Below, one piece after another: positions 16,048 through 25,057 of a stretch of 46,780 bases of DNA. Below the pieces are notes generated by a model. It was not told the origin of the DNA, did no database searches, and saw nothing but the letters and a program-made list of their open reading frames with translations. Position 1 is the stretch's first letter. Each line of letters starts with the position of its first letter. This DNA comes from Sulfurimonas sp. (GTDB lineage: Bacteria; Campylobacterota; Campylobacteria; Campylobacterales; Sulfurimonadaceae). The position numbers were made by a program, and so were the translations under genes. The stretch lies in assembly GCA_013791885.1 (NCBI GenBank), contig VMSZ01000033.1, forward strand, positions 1-46,780, given 5' to 3'.

Positions 16048-18069
16048 TTATTTTGTCAATTCTTCTCTTTTGTTAAAGTGGGGAATGTATTGGCTTGTCT
16101 CATAAATTCCGTACATTAATTCTTTCATTTTCTGAGTGAGTTCCGGCTGCTCTTTTGAGTGGTCATCAAGCGGTGTTTTACTATGGATTTCATAGAGTGC
16201 TGCGTTTGTGCCGTCTGCTCTGCTTCTGTAGTAATACTTCTCACCGATAAGCCCTATGAGCGGATTAGATGCGTGTGTTATGCTAAAAGCATATCTGCTG
16301 TTGTCATAACGTTCATCAAACATATCACGCCCAAGCGTTGTAGCCGTGTAAGAGATGTTTGCAAGAGAAGCAATTGTCGGCATTGCGTCAACTTCTGAAA
16401 CGACTTTATCGTACACTTTCGGCTCTTTTATAAGCGGTGAGTAGATGACAAAAGGAACACGCAGGGCGCCTAAGTCAAGATTGCTTCTTCCCTCACCCGG
16501 TGTAACGTGCTGGCCTGTACTTGCAGAGATTCCATGGTCTCCCCAGAAGACAAAAACAGTGTTTTTATAATAGTCGCTCTCTTTTGCCAACTCCATAAAA
16601 TGCCCTATAGAATAGTCCATAAATCTGAATGAGTTATACTCTTCAACCGAAGCAAAGCCGTATTTTTGTACTTCAGAGTCACTGACATCTGTTCTTACTT
16701 TAAAACCGTAACTATTTTGGGGAATAGTATAAGGTCTGTGGTTTCCTGAAGTTTGAATTATGCTAAAAAACGGCTCCTTTGCAGTCACAAGCGATTTATG
16801 TGCTTCACGGAACAAATCAATGTCGGAGATACCCCAAACATCTGTTCTATGTGATTCATAACTCTCTTCTTCATGAAGATGTAAGTCATCCATAGACTGA
16901 TTTAACATCCCGCGAATATTTCCCCATGAAGCCGAACCGCCAATGAAGTAATGTTTCTCGTAGCCTTTAAAATCCTGAATAATGCTATGTTGATTCACTA
17001 TGAGAGGATTACGGCTTGAAGTTCCTTGGAGCTCTACGTCAGGAAGACCTGTAATGGTACAGTAAATCGAGCGGGCCGTTCCCGTTGCCGGGGTAAAAAA
17101 ATTTTTGAAGAAAAGTCCGTTTTGAGCAAGAGAGTTTATATGTGGAGAAGGATCTACAGGATTTCCTGAAACACTTGATTTATAAGAAGCAAAAGATTCC
17201 AAAATAACAACCACAATATTTGGTTTTTCTCCAACTTTGTGCAGTGGTTTAATCTCGCGTTTATAGTTCAACGCAGTTGCGTTTACATCATCTACCTGTA
17301 AAAAATCTGCTATTAGCGGATAGTACTTTTGTACTTTTTTCTCATTATAAGAAACGCGGCCGTTTTTCCAGGTGTCAAAAAAGTAGTGCATCGGATTGTA
17401 AGTCAGTTGTGTTGCAAAAGGATGCTTAGAAAACGCAGCTTCACTCCAACGCAAAGGATACTGTGAAAATTTGCTGTAACCTGCAATAAACATCACTAAA
17501 AAAGAGCCTATACTAAACGCAACAATTTTTAAAACGCTGAGTTTCACATCTGCCTGTTTGGCAATTTTTACAAAAAGTCTGTTTGTCAGATAGATAAACG
17601 CAAGGTTGGTCAAAATCATCGCAATAGCTATTTTTATAACCGGATAACTCTCCCAAACCATCTCTGTAGAAATATCAAGATTTTCTAAAAATCTCAGTGC
17701 CGTAAAGTCAAGACGCGTATTGAGATAAGCATAATGGCCAAAGTCAAACACATAAAAGGTAACATAAACAGAAAATATAAGCGCTAAATAGCCAAGCCAG
17801 ATATAGCGAGCTGCCTTGTATTTAAATGGGCTGAACCATTTTATGCCTCCAAGAAAAAAGAGCGGAAGAACCATAAGCACGCCCATACGCAGGTCAAAAC
17901 GCATTCCAAGCCACATAGATTTTATGAAGTCTGCAATCACAAGAGGCGATTCAGGGTCGTTAAACGTAACGTAAAACGCAAGACGCATAACTACAAAAAG
18001 TAAAGTAAGCGATGTTAAAAAAATTAATAAAAATCGCAGGAGTTTTGGAAGTTTTAAAAGGTAGTTCAT
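16048..18069 (-). CDS. LTA-synthase-like membrane sulfatase (phosphoglycerol transferase type)
   Basis: A 673-residue protein. The first 200 or so residues hold about five membrane spans. The rest is an extracytoplasmic sulfatase/alkaline-phosphatase fold domain. It starts KPNIVVVILESFASYK (metal ligand Glu), has a probable catalytic Thr in TPATGTARS and ends with the metal motif FVFWGDHGIS. In Gram-negative bacteria such proteins transfer phosphoglycerol or phosphoethanolamine to periplasmic glycans or lipids; the acceptor is unknown here. Convergent with the Lon-like gene across repeat copy A. Confidence 0.87.
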   Translation of the reverse strand: MNYLLKLPKLLRFLLIFLTSLTLLFVVMRLAFYVTFNDPESPLVIADFIKSMWLGMRFDLRMGVLMVLPLFFLGGIKWFSPFKYKAARYIWLGYLALIFSVYVTFYVFDFGHYAYLNTRLDFTALRFLENLDISTEMVWESYPVIKIAIAMILTNLAFIYLTNRLFVKIAKQADVKLSVLKIVAFSIGSFLVMFIAGYSKFSQYPLRWSEAAFSKHPFATQLTYNPMHYFFDTWKNGRVSYNEKKVQKYYPLIADFLQVDDVNATALNYKREIKPLHKVGEKPNIVVVILESFASYKSSVSGNPVDPSPHINSLAQNGLFFKNFFTPATGTARSIYCTITGLPDVELQGTSSRNPLIVNQHSIIQDFKGYEKHYFIGGSASWGNIRGMLNQSMDDLHLHEEESYESHRTDVWGISDIDLFREAHKSLVTAKEPFFSIIQTSGNHRPYTIPQNSYGFKVRTDVSDSEVQKYGFASVEEYNSFRFMDYSIGHFMELAKESDYYKNTVFVFWGDHGISASTGQHVTPGEGRSNLDLGALRVPFVIYSPLIKEPKVYDKVVSEVDAMPTIASLANISYTATTLGRDMFDERYDNSRYAFSITHASNPLIGLIGEKYYYRSRADGTNAALYEIHSKTPLDDHSKEQPELTQKMKELMYGIYETSQYIPHFNKREELTK

Positions 18070-18170
18070 TGATTCTCTTTATCTGTAAAATATTTGGAAT
18101 TTTACACTTTTTTTAGTTTGTCTTATGTTAATCATTATAGAATACAAGAAAATTAAGAGAAAGTACAATT

Positions 18171-18629
18171 ATGCTAGAAAATGTAAAATTACCCGAGGGA
18201 ATGAATCCCGAAACTCTTGAACATCTTATGTATCCAAAAAATTATGGAAAGCTTGATGAACCAAGCTGTGTAGGTGTTGCAGTAGATGAAAAAACGGGAG
18301 AGTATGTCATCTTTTATACGCTCCTAGAAGGCGAAACCGTTAAAGATGCAAAGTATGCCACAAACGGCTGCCAAGACACTGTTGTCATAGGTTCTATGTT
18401 CACGGAGATGATTATTGGCAACGATACGGCTTATGCACAAAAAGCAATCAAAAAAATGCATGAAAAACTCGGTGTCATGTCAGAGCAGCAGCAGGTATGT
18501 GCGGATATTGTCTTCTCTGCGTTTGTTGCTTCAATGATAAACTTTGAGCACAAAAGTGAAGGCAAAGACGAAGAGATGCATGTACTTAAAATGAAAGAGA
18601 GCTGCGAGGGAGAAAACATCAATGAGTAA
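18171..18629 (+). CDS. IscU/NifU-N-like iron-sulfur cluster scaffold
   Basis: A 152-residue protein of the NifU N-terminal/IscU fold. It reads LEHLMYPKNYGKLDEPSCVG, TNGCQDTVVIGSMFTEMI and QQVCADIVFSAFVASMINF. The second and third cysteines match IscU scaffold positions (the GCGSA and HCS sites). The first, in PSCVGVAVDE, is not in the usual ACGD setting, so cluster binding may differ. It overlaps the next gene by eight bases (ATGAGTAA), which implies coupled translation with a ferritin-like protein. Confidence 0.75.
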   Translation: MLENVKLPEGMNPETLEHLMYPKNYGKLDEPSCVGVAVDEKTGEYVIFYTLLEGETVKDAKYATNGCQDTVVIGSMFTEMIIGNDTAYAQKAIKKMHEKLGVMSEQQQVCADIVFSAFVASMINFEHKSEGKDEEMHVLKMKESCEGENINE

Positions 18630-19431
18630 TTTATATAAGAAAAAACACGAACTTTGGCTGCATATAACTTTTGCATCTTTTGCCATCAATGACGAAGATA
18701 TAAAATCCAGACTCTATGAATTTTCTTTGATTGCGTTTCGACATATGAAGTGGATAGGTACCAATCTTTTAGATAACGGTAAAAACTACAATTATGACAG
18801 AGGGATGAAACTCTCCAAACGCAGCACTGTTTTTGAAGTCATAGAAGCACTAGCAGACGAAGTAAAAAACATTCACCCTCTTTATGAAGAGAGTGTTTTG
18901 GGAAAAAGATGCCAAACGGATGATGATTATCTCTTGGAATATCTCTCTCAAATACTCAAAAACGCAGATAACAACAAAGAAGTCACTGCGTTTAATATGC
19001 AAAGAAAATGGCTAGACAAAAACCTCGCACAAGAGCAGATAGATGCGCTGACTATGTTCTTGTTTGAAGAGTCTTATAAAGAGTATGAGCTTATTTTGGT
19101 CTATGCGTTTATGCAGGCAAGAACTGACGACTCTCTGCAGTTTAGCATCTTCCAAGACCTCATAGACGAGTCCCATTTTCACCTCAAATCTTTTGGAAAT
19201 ATGATGGCAAAAATGGGGATTTTAGCACTTCCTAGAGAGTTGCATGAAATGACCTACGTCATAAAAGATTTGGAAAAATTCGTAACCGACGGCATAGCCG
19301 AAGAAGAAGCGGCGAAAGTCATGTGCAAAGAGTTAAGCGACGCCATAAAAGACGAAGAACTCTCAAAGTTCTTTAACTTCATCAACTACCAGGAGAGTTA
19401 CCATATAGAGCTTATGAAGAAACTTTTGTAG
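18622..19431 (+). CDS. Ferritin-like superfamily protein, probable diiron
   Basis: A 269-residue all-helical protein. Possible metal-binding motifs are AFRHMKW (about residue 40), FEESYKEYE, DESHFHLKSF and NYQESYHIELM near the C terminus. The Glu-x2-His pairs ESHFH and ESYH are typical of diiron four-helix bundles. No named family was recognised. Eight-base overlap with the IscU-like gene suggests a joint role in iron or iron-sulfur handling. Its 3' end overlaps the opposite-strand VanZ-like gene by 20 bases. Confidence 0.6.
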   Translation: MSNLYKKKHELWLHITFASFAINDEDIKSRLYEFSLIAFRHMKWIGTNLLDNGKNYNYDRGMKLSKRSTVFEVIEALADEVKNIHPLYEESVLGKRCQTDDDYLLEYLSQILKNADNNKEVTAFNMQRKWLDKNLAQEQIDALTMFLFEESYKEYELILVYAFMQARTDDSLQFSIFQDLIDESHFHLKSFGNMMAKMGILALPRELHEMTYVIKDLEKFVTDGIAEEEAAKVMCKELSDAIKDEELSKFFNFINYQESYHIELMKKLL

Positions 19432-19765
19432 TTTTGTTCCTATAAAAGCCATAGAGTGCTATGCCTATGGCAATTCCTATACCGTCTGCTACAACATCCA
19501 TCAAAGAGAAAAAACGTCCCGGAATGAAATACTGTACTACTTCTATAAAAACGGCGAAGGCAAGCAAAAGTGTTATTTTCACTTTTGCGGAGAGCTCTTT
19601 ATAAGCCAAACTCAGCAAGACGTACAAAACAAAAAACGCTATAAAGTGGTTTGACTTATCCCACATGCTCTCAACTGCTTCTATTTTTATAGTTGTAGTT
19701 GCCAAAAACATTATGCAGAGCAAAGCCGTATAAAACATCACTTGAAAAAGATTTTTTATCTGCAT
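19412..19765 (-). CDS. VanZ-like family membrane protein
   Basis: A 117-residue protein with about four membrane spans and the VanZ-like pattern WDKSNHFIAFFVLYVLLSLAY, then FIEVVQYFIPGRFFSLMDVVADGIGIAIG. The Asp/Arg/Asp residues between the last spans are conserved in the family. Biochemical role unknown. It overlaps the start of the neighbouring minus-strand hydrolase gene by ten bases and is likely translated from the same mRNA. Confidence 0.85.
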   Translation of the reverse strand: MQIKNLFQVMFYTALLCIMFLATTTIKIEAVESMWDKSNHFIAFFVLYVLLSLAYKELSAKVKITLLLAFAVFIEVVQYFIPGRFFSLMDVVADGIGIAIGIALYGFYRNKTTKVSS

Positions 19766-20541
19766 AGAACCTCATTAATTGTTTTAACTACCTCTTCATC
19801 CCAAAGTAACTCTTTATGAGTGAGCTTCTCCAATTCTTTGTAATGTACAAGATTTTTTACATGGTTTTTAAGATTTCTGGAGTTTTTAATAAAAGTCGTT
19901 TCATCGTCTTTGCTCACAAATAAATAGGTATTTGCATCTATATGCTGCACATGTTTTATATTGTCAAGTTCGTAGCGAAACAGCCATGCCGGGCCGATTC
20001 CAAAACGCTCTTTTGCCAAAAGCGCAACCGAGTCAAAACTTCCAACTAAAAAGAGCTCCTTAACTTTTTGTTTACTTGCGATGTACGAGGCAACAAGAGA
20101 GCCTATTGAAAATCCCAAGAGATAAAAATCCCCATAATTTTCCTGAACTTTTCTCGCAATTAAAAGACCGTCTGAGAGAATATTTTTTTCACTTACAACA
20201 CCCCCGCTTTTTCCGTAAGCACGGTAATTAAATGTAATAATGCGCGTATGAGGAAAAGATGTGGCAAGCTTTTTTATAAGCCCCACGCTGTCATGCGAAC
20301 GCCCGCCAAAAAACAAAAGTGTGGACTCAATTGTTGGCAGTTTTCTGTACAAGTCTTTTGGCTCGTACACCACACCCTCAAGCTCAACACCATCTTCTGT
20401 CGTAATACTGAGGAGTTCAAAATCTTCATCCAGCTCTTCACCCCTGTAGTGCACCGGCGAAAAAACCATAAAGTACTGCCACTGGTAAAAAGCAATATAC
20501 AATACAATCAATGTGAAAAATAAAAAGGCTAGGTACAACAT
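19756..20541 (-). CDS. Membrane-anchored alpha/beta hydrolase
   Basis: A 261-residue protein. Residues about 2-25 form an N-terminal membrane anchor (LYLAFLFFTLIVLYIAFY). The hydrolase core shows LLFFGGRSHDS (oxyanion side), FNYRAYGKSGG, the nucleophile elbow LGFSIGS and a late acid/His segment (SKDDETTF, THKELLW). It resembles the YfhR/Bem46-type hydrolases. Substrate unknown. It lies upstream of and overlaps the VanZ-like gene. Confidence 0.82.
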   Translation of the reverse strand: MLYLAFLFFTLIVLYIAFYQWQYFMVFSPVHYRGEELDEDFELLSITTEDGVELEGVVYEPKDLYRKLPTIESTLLFFGGRSHDSVGLIKKLATSFPHTRIITFNYRAYGKSGGVVSEKNILSDGLLIARKVQENYGDFYLLGFSIGSLVASYIASKQKVKELFLVGSFDSVALLAKERFGIGPAWLFRYELDNIKHVQHIDANTYLFVSKDDETTFIKNSRNLKNHVKNLVHYKELEKLTHKELLWDEEVVKTINEVLCR

Positions 20542-20565
20542 AAGAGAATTATAGTCTCATTTTAA

Positions 20566-21126
20566 TTAAACTCCAACTCCAAAGAACGTATCTATTCTTT
20601 GAAAATGCTTCTCAATCCCTTTAAAACTATGGTCGCCGCCATCTTCTACAATTAAAGAAGCTTTTGAAAATCTATCTGCTGCTTCTTTATAGTTAAGAAC
20701 TTCATCGCCCTTTTGCAGTAAAAGCATAAAATTACTTTGTTTTGTAAGTTGTGTTCTGTAATTTTTAAGCATTGCAATATGCGATGGCAGCCACTCAAAA
20801 TGACTCGTATCATAAAAACTCGGAGCGTTTCCTAAACATGTGCTTAAGGTTATGTAGGGGTAAATAGAAGGGTTTATGAGCACGGCTTTTACATTGTACT
20901 TCTGAGCCAAATAAATTGCATAAAATCCGCCCAGAGATGAACCGATGAGTGTTACTTTTCCTTTTTGAAGTGCTATCAATTCTTCTAAGGTTTTGAGTGC
21001 AAGTTCCGGGATGTAAGAGAGCGAAGGAGCAATAAAATCTTCATTTTTTCTCTTATAATATTCTCTAAAAGCCTTAGCCTTAGAACCCTCCCCGCTTCCG
21101 CCGAAGCCGTGTATATAAAGTATCAT
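20566..21126 (-). CDS. YqiA/YcfP-family esterase
   Basis: A 186-residue alpha/beta hydrolase. Its N terminus MILYIHGFGGSGEGSKA is typical of the YqiA family. The triad is visible as Ser in LIGSSLGGFYA, Asp in LQKGDEVLNY and His in DGGDHSFKG. I use the ATG at 21126 because GGAG stands nine bases before it; an in-frame ATG at 21141 would add five residues but has no ribosome site. YqiA of E. coli is a short-chain esterase. Probably in the same operon as the downstream hydrolase. Confidence 0.85.
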   Translation of the reverse strand: MILYIHGFGGSGEGSKAKAFREYYKRKNEDFIAPSLSYIPELALKTLEELIALQKGKVTLIGSSLGGFYAIYLAQKYNVKAVLINPSIYPYITLSTCLGNAPSFYDTSHFEWLPSHIAMLKNYRTQLTKQSNFMLLLQKGDEVLNYKEAADRFSKASLIVEDGGDHSFKGIEKHFQRIDTFFGVGV

Positions 21127-21201
21127 TTTTCTTTGCTCCATTTTTTTAATTTATTCTTTCGTATTAAAACAGTATAATTCGCCTAAATTATAGGATAAAA
21201 C

Positions 21202-21951
21202 ATGCAAACATTCGGAAAATATTCAACAAATTTTGACATTGAGTTTCTAACTGAACACTTCATATATATTAACGAAAGAGATGAAGAAAATCAAGATATC
21301 AAAATAACTCTTGAAGAGTTTGAAGCCCTGCTCGCAAAAAAACGCAAGACGGTAGCCGGAACAATCTTTTTATACAACCCGACAATCTCCCCAATGGGCT
21401 ACAAAACTGACAAAAAACTGGCTCTTCAGGGCTATGAATTTGATGGTAAATACTGCGAACTTGAAGCAAATGACATAGTAAATCTTTGTTCTCAGGCAAT
21501 CAGAGAAGGTTACAGAGGTAAACTTTTAGAAATCAAATATCTCTTTAATCTTAACCGTCCAAACATCGAGCCTACGTATGTTTTAGAAGAGTTTGAAGCA
21601 GATTTGGACAGATATTCTTCAAACCAGCTCACACGCTTTGACAAAAATCTAAATTACCATGATTACTTAAATATCCGTTTAAGTGGAAAATTTGTCTTTT
21701 TTGCCTGCGGAAGCAAATATGACAGACACCACAAAGAGATTATTAAATATGTTAAAAACATCGCCAATCAAGCTGTAAAACTTGGTAAAGAGGTTGCGTT
21801 TATCCATGATAATAACCATCCGGCAGAGGACTGTATAGAAGAGATTTACTTTTTAGAACCGCTAATTCCGGGGAAGATGAGAGACAAACGCATCTACGCG
21901 TTTAAAGGTGCTTTTAAAACAAATCCTCCGACCATTCAAAAAATCTCTTAA
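21202..21951 (+). CDS. Conserved hypothetical protein
   Basis: A 249-residue soluble protein with no signal peptide or membrane span. Features include the segment GTIFLYNPTISPMGYKTDKKLALQGYEFDGKYCELEAND and a later FFACGSKYDRHHKEIIKYVKNIANQAVKLGKEVAFIHDNNHPAEDCIEE. The second segment, with Cys, His and Asp residues, could be a binding site, but I recognise no family. It is monocistronic and ends directly against repeat copy B. Confidence 0.6.
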   Translation: MQTFGKYSTNFDIEFLTEHFIYINERDEENQDIKITLEEFEALLAKKRKTVAGTIFLYNPTISPMGYKTDKKLALQGYEFDGKYCELEANDIVNLCSQAIREGYRGKLLEIKYLFNLNRPNIEPTYVLEEFEADLDRYSSNQLTRFDKNLNYHDYLNIRLSGKFVFFACGSKYDRHHKEIIKYVKNIANQAVKLGKEVAFIHDNNHPAEDCIEEIYFLEPLIPGKMRDKRIYAFKGAFKTNPPTIQKIS

Positions 21952-21963
21952 TATTTTTTACTC

Positions 21964-22106
21964 TCGAAAAACAAAGTTTTACTAAAGAAACATTCTCGCT
22001 TTGCGAAAAGCGCTTCGCTTGTTTTCGTAGCTTTAGGGGGTTGCAAGGGACAAAATTTGTCCCTACCACTTAAACGGACGCGTTCGTTTAAGTGCATAAC
22101 ATTAGT
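21964..22106 (-). repeat. Dispersed structured repeat, copy B (short form)
   Basis: In minus-strand orientation it opens with the 28-base inverted repeat (22067-22094, arms CACTTAAACG and CGTTTAAGTG). A 17-base palindrome GGGACAAATTTTGTCCC (22047-22063) replaces the long central module of copies A and C. Then come TTGCAACCCCCTAAAGCTAC and the 3' module (AAGCGAAGCGCTTTTCGC, then TTTCTTTAG and a TTTTTCGAGAG end). It lies between convergent genes and overlaps the stop codon of the DAO oxidoreductase gene. Confidence 0.85.
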
Positions 22107-23223
22107 GTGTTTTTTTAGCCCATCTCGCAAAAAATCTAGCCGGAAGAACTTTCTGGCTAATCTTCATATCACTGAGAATATACTCTTTTAACATCTTTGC
22201 CAAATAAGGCGCCAAAACAAAACCGTATCCGCCGTTTCCGTTAATCATTGTAAGATTCGGATAGTAGGTATAAGCTTCATAATCAGGCTTTTTAGTATGG
22301 AAGTTTATTGCTTTGTTTTGCAATGTTTCACTTGACATAACTAAAGGCCCCACAAGAGGCATATAGTCAAAAGATCCCGAACGAAGCCCCATATAATCTT
22401 TGACAACTTCTATATTTTCCAAATTAATTGTACGGGAGGCTTTTTCTAAAAGCTCTTCTCTGCCTGCGTTTACGTCATAAGGTTCTTTGGCTGTTTGCGG
22501 ATGATAATGCACATTGTGCGTTGCTCCTATGGCTAAAACGCCATTAGAACTTGGAGAAATAGATACAAACTGATGAATGGAGTGAGAATTTTGTGTAGTC
22601 GTTTTCACATCTATACGATGCCCCCAAATTCCGCGAAGCTGCATATAAGGCTCTTTCATTAAACTCTCATACGCTCCGGTTGCCAGAACTACCTCTTTGG
22701 CGCGATACTCTTCATTAATGTTCCATGAACCTTCATCATAAATCAAACTCTCTACTTTTTCTTGTATAAACGCAGCAGATTTGCACAGGGCTTTGCACAT
22801 AGCCTCTGCGTTTACGATACCTGCGTTTATGGAGACACTTTCCATCTCTTGTGCATTTGTAGTAATATTATCTAATATCTCTGATGATGGATTGAGTAAT
22901 GTAAGAGATGAGTTCTTTTTATACTCCTGAAGTATTTTAGAATCATCTTCATCCTGTGCTACGTGCAAAAGCGGAGCTTTTTTTAGAAGCTGCGGAAAGT
23001 GTTGCTCATAAAACGCCATACTGTAAACAAAGGCCTCATGCAACAGCTCTTTGAGCTCTCCGCCTTTGGAAAACTTGGGCGATATAAACGCACCGGCCGC
23101 TCCGCTTCCACCGCCGGCTATGGAGTTCATGTCAAACACCGCAACTCTTTTTCCGGCCTGTGCGAGCTCATGCGCCACACTGCAACCGTTTATCCCCGCA
23201 CCTATTATTGCTACATCATACAC
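22102..23223 (-). CDS. FAD-dependent oxidoreductase, DAO family (MnmC C-domain / glycine-oxidase-like)
   Basis: A 373-residue protein. The N-terminal FAD dinucleotide-binding motif is AIIGAGINGCSVAHELAQAGKRVAVFD. GGGSGAAGAFISPKFSKG follows, which resembles the flavin domain of MnmC (cmnm5U to nm5U in tRNA wobble uridine) as well as ThiO-type glycine oxidases. A late GLRSGSFDYMPLVGP and NGNGGYGFVLAPYLA complete the DAO fold. No methyltransferase domain is attached, so it would be a stand-alone flavin half. The stop codon lies in repeat copy B. Confidence 0.8.
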   Translation of the reverse strand: MYDVAIIGAGINGCSVAHELAQAGKRVAVFDMNSIAGGGSGAAGAFISPKFSKGGELKELLHEAFVYSMAFYEQHFPQLLKKAPLLHVAQDEDDSKILQEYKKNSSLTLLNPSSEILDNITTNAQEMESVSINAGIVNAEAMCKALCKSAAFIQEKVESLIYDEGSWNINEEYRAKEVVLATGAYESLMKEPYMQLRGIWGHRIDVKTTTQNSHSIHQFVSISPSSNGVLAIGATHNVHYHPQTAKEPYDVNAGREELLEKASRTINLENIEVVKDYMGLRSGSFDYMPLVGPLVMSSETLQNKAINFHTKKPDYEAYTYYPNLTMINGNGGYGFVLAPYLAKMLKEYILSDMKISQKVLPARFFARWAKKTH

Positions 23224-23274
23224 ATTTAATCCGTTTAAAATTTTAAAATTTTCTAATAGTGAACTATAGCAAAA

Positions 23275-24657
23275 TTACTTTATATCTCCGTTATTATCTA
23301 CTCTCAGAAGTAATACATCTTTACTGTAGCTCTCGCTTGATGTTGTATAGCCTGCAATGGCAAAACCATCTTCTGTTTTTGCAATGGCATAAGCTTTGTC
23401 GTCCTTTGTACCGCCATATCGTTTGTTCCACAGCGTATCGCCATTTTTATTAAGTTTCAGGAGGTAAACATCACTGTCGTAGTTTTTTGTGTCGGTACTG
23501 TATCCCGCTAAAACATAGCCGTCATCAGTTTCTACAATTCCAAACCCCTCTTCATCCTCTTCATAGCCATAACTCCCGTGCCACTCTCTGGTTCCGTTTT
23601 CTCTTATTTTTACCACATAGATGTTTTTTTGATGTTTGTAGCTGCTGTCTGTCGTCCCAACTAAAATAAATCCGCCATCTTTAGTCGCTATTATCTGGTT
23701 CGCACGTTCATCGTGATTAAAACCAAAAGCATTATGCCAGACTCTATTTCCATCTTTGTCAATTTTGACCACATAAGCATCTGCATCTCCGTGCCCCCAA
23801 GTCTCAGTTTCACCGGCAAAAACATACCCGTCCTCAAGCGCTACAACAGAATTTGCTCTGTCAATATCTTCTCCGCCATATCTTTTAATGGCAAATCTTT
23901 GTCCCTTGCTATCCATTGCGTTTAGATAACAATTTATCTCCGAATCAAAAAATGCAACATGCTCTTCTACTCCCATTACCAAAACATCGCTCTTATTTAT
24001 TTTTATAAGATCATTGCCGACATAGTAGTCGTCTTTATCTGAGTAGTATCCTTTTTGCCAAAGAAGATTGCCGTTTTGTGCTATCTTTGCCAAATACAAA
24101 CTTTGCACCCGATTTCCAAAACTGCTTGTCGTACCGGCTATCATAAAACCGTCTTCAACTTCTACCACTGCGTTTGCTTCATCGCTGTTTCTTCCGCCAT
24201 AAGCAGCCCAAAACAGCTCATTTCCAAACTTATCTGTTTTTATTATGTACGTATCAGTGTTGCCTTGACCAAAACTTTGCGTTTTTCCCACAAGTAAAAA
24301 GCCGTTTTCCAAAACGAGAAGGGCTTTTGCCTCATCATCATATTTCCCGCCGTAACTTTTTTCAAAAGTAAGCTTTGTATTTGGCGTATTTGTAATAATA
24401 TCCAGCGACTTTTTATCGCTATAGCCTTCGAGAATTATGCCGTCATAGGTATAAACAACTCTACACCATTCTTCCTGCATACGGTTGTTAAAACAAGTTT
24501 TTTTATCTATCTTCCCTTTTCGCGTTGAGACCTTTGCAAGTACGCTCGAATCACGATTTTTTTCAGAATAAATCTCCAAAAAAGTGCCCTCTTTCGTTTC
24601 AACAATCCCGGCCCCTAAAACCGAAACAAACAGTAACATCATCCACACATTTTTCAT
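23275..24657 (-). CDS. Secreted seven-repeat beta-propeller protein with N-terminal SH3-like region
   Basis: A 460-residue protein with a signal peptide (MKNVWMMLLFVSVLGAG). A region with two cysteines (TCFNNRMQEEWCRVVY) resembles a bacterial SH3 domain. Seven repeats of about 50 residues follow, each with D-x-A-x-x-V, EDGF/Y-x-x-AG-x-T, a D-x-Y-x-x-K strand and G-N-x-x-W-x-x-x-YGG. Seven units suggest a closed seven-bladed propeller. Such proteins bind ligands or partners in the envelope; the partner is not visible. Monocistronic. Confidence 0.78.
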   Translation of the reverse strand: MKNVWMMLLFVSVLGAGIVETKEGTFLEIYSEKNRDSSVLAKVSTRKGKIDKKTCFNNRMQEEWCRVVYTYDGIILEGYSDKKSLDIITNTPNTKLTFEKSYGGKYDDEAKALLVLENGFLLVGKTQSFGQGNTDTYIIKTDKFGNELFWAAYGGRNSDEANAVVEVEDGFMIAGTTSSFGNRVQSLYLAKIAQNGNLLWQKGYYSDKDDYYVGNDLIKINKSDVLVMGVEEHVAFFDSEINCYLNAMDSKGQRFAIKRYGGEDIDRANSVVALEDGYVFAGETETWGHGDADAYVVKIDKDGNRVWHNAFGFNHDERANQIIATKDGGFILVGTTDSSYKHQKNIYVVKIRENGTREWHGSYGYEEDEEGFGIVETDDGYVLAGYSTDTKNYDSDVYLLKLNKNGDTLWNKRYGGTKDDKAYAIAKTEDGFAIAGYTTSSESYSKDVLLLRVDNNGDIK

Positions 24658-24811
24658 TGCCTTTCCCCTTTATAAAATTACAATATCTTATATGATACTC
24701 TAAAAACATATAAAAATATTTTACATCATCCCATAAACCGTCTCTTATTTAGAATTTGTTTATTTTTTGTGGCAGTTACTAAGTATAATACAAAAGCAAA
24801 AAAGGATATTC

Positions 24812-25042
24812 ATGAGCGAAGCAGAAAAAAATAAAAACAATCCTCTTCACGGAATAAAGTTACAAGAGATATTGGAAGAATTAGTAAGAGTGTATGGCTA
24901 TAAAGAACTTGGAAAACGTGTGGAAGTACGATGTTTTTTGTTTCAGCCGAGTATTAACTCTTGTCTGAAGTTCCTGCGTAAAACACCATGGGCAAGAGCA
25001 AAGATTGAAGAAATCTATCTGGCGAGTTTAAAAAACAAGTGA
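24812..25042 (+). CDS. VF530-like (DUF2132) DNA-binding protein
   Basis: A 76-residue protein from ATG 24812, which has AAGGA seven bases upstream. The sequence NNPLHGIKLQEILEELVRVYGYKELGKRV, then CFLFQPSINSCLKFLRKTPWARAKIEEIYL, is the VF530/DUF2132 signature. Structural work on the Vibrio founder found a small helical fold with DNA-binding character. It is convergent with glyS, and the two stop codons are separated by one base. Confidence 0.88.
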   Translation: MSEAEKNKNNPLHGIKLQEILEELVRVYGYKELGKRVEVRCFLFQPSINSCLKFLRKTPWARAKIEEIYLASLKNK

Positions 25043-25057
25043 GTTAAATACTCACTT
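25037..25057. terminator. Bidirectional terminator hairpin containing both stop codons
   Basis: Arms AAGTGAGT and ACTCACTT pair perfectly over 8 bp with a five-base loop TAAAT. CTTTT follows on the plus side and an A-rich run (AAAAAC) precedes it, giving U-rich tails both ways. It spans the VF530-like stop (25040-25042) and the glyS stop (25044-25046). Confidence 0.75.
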
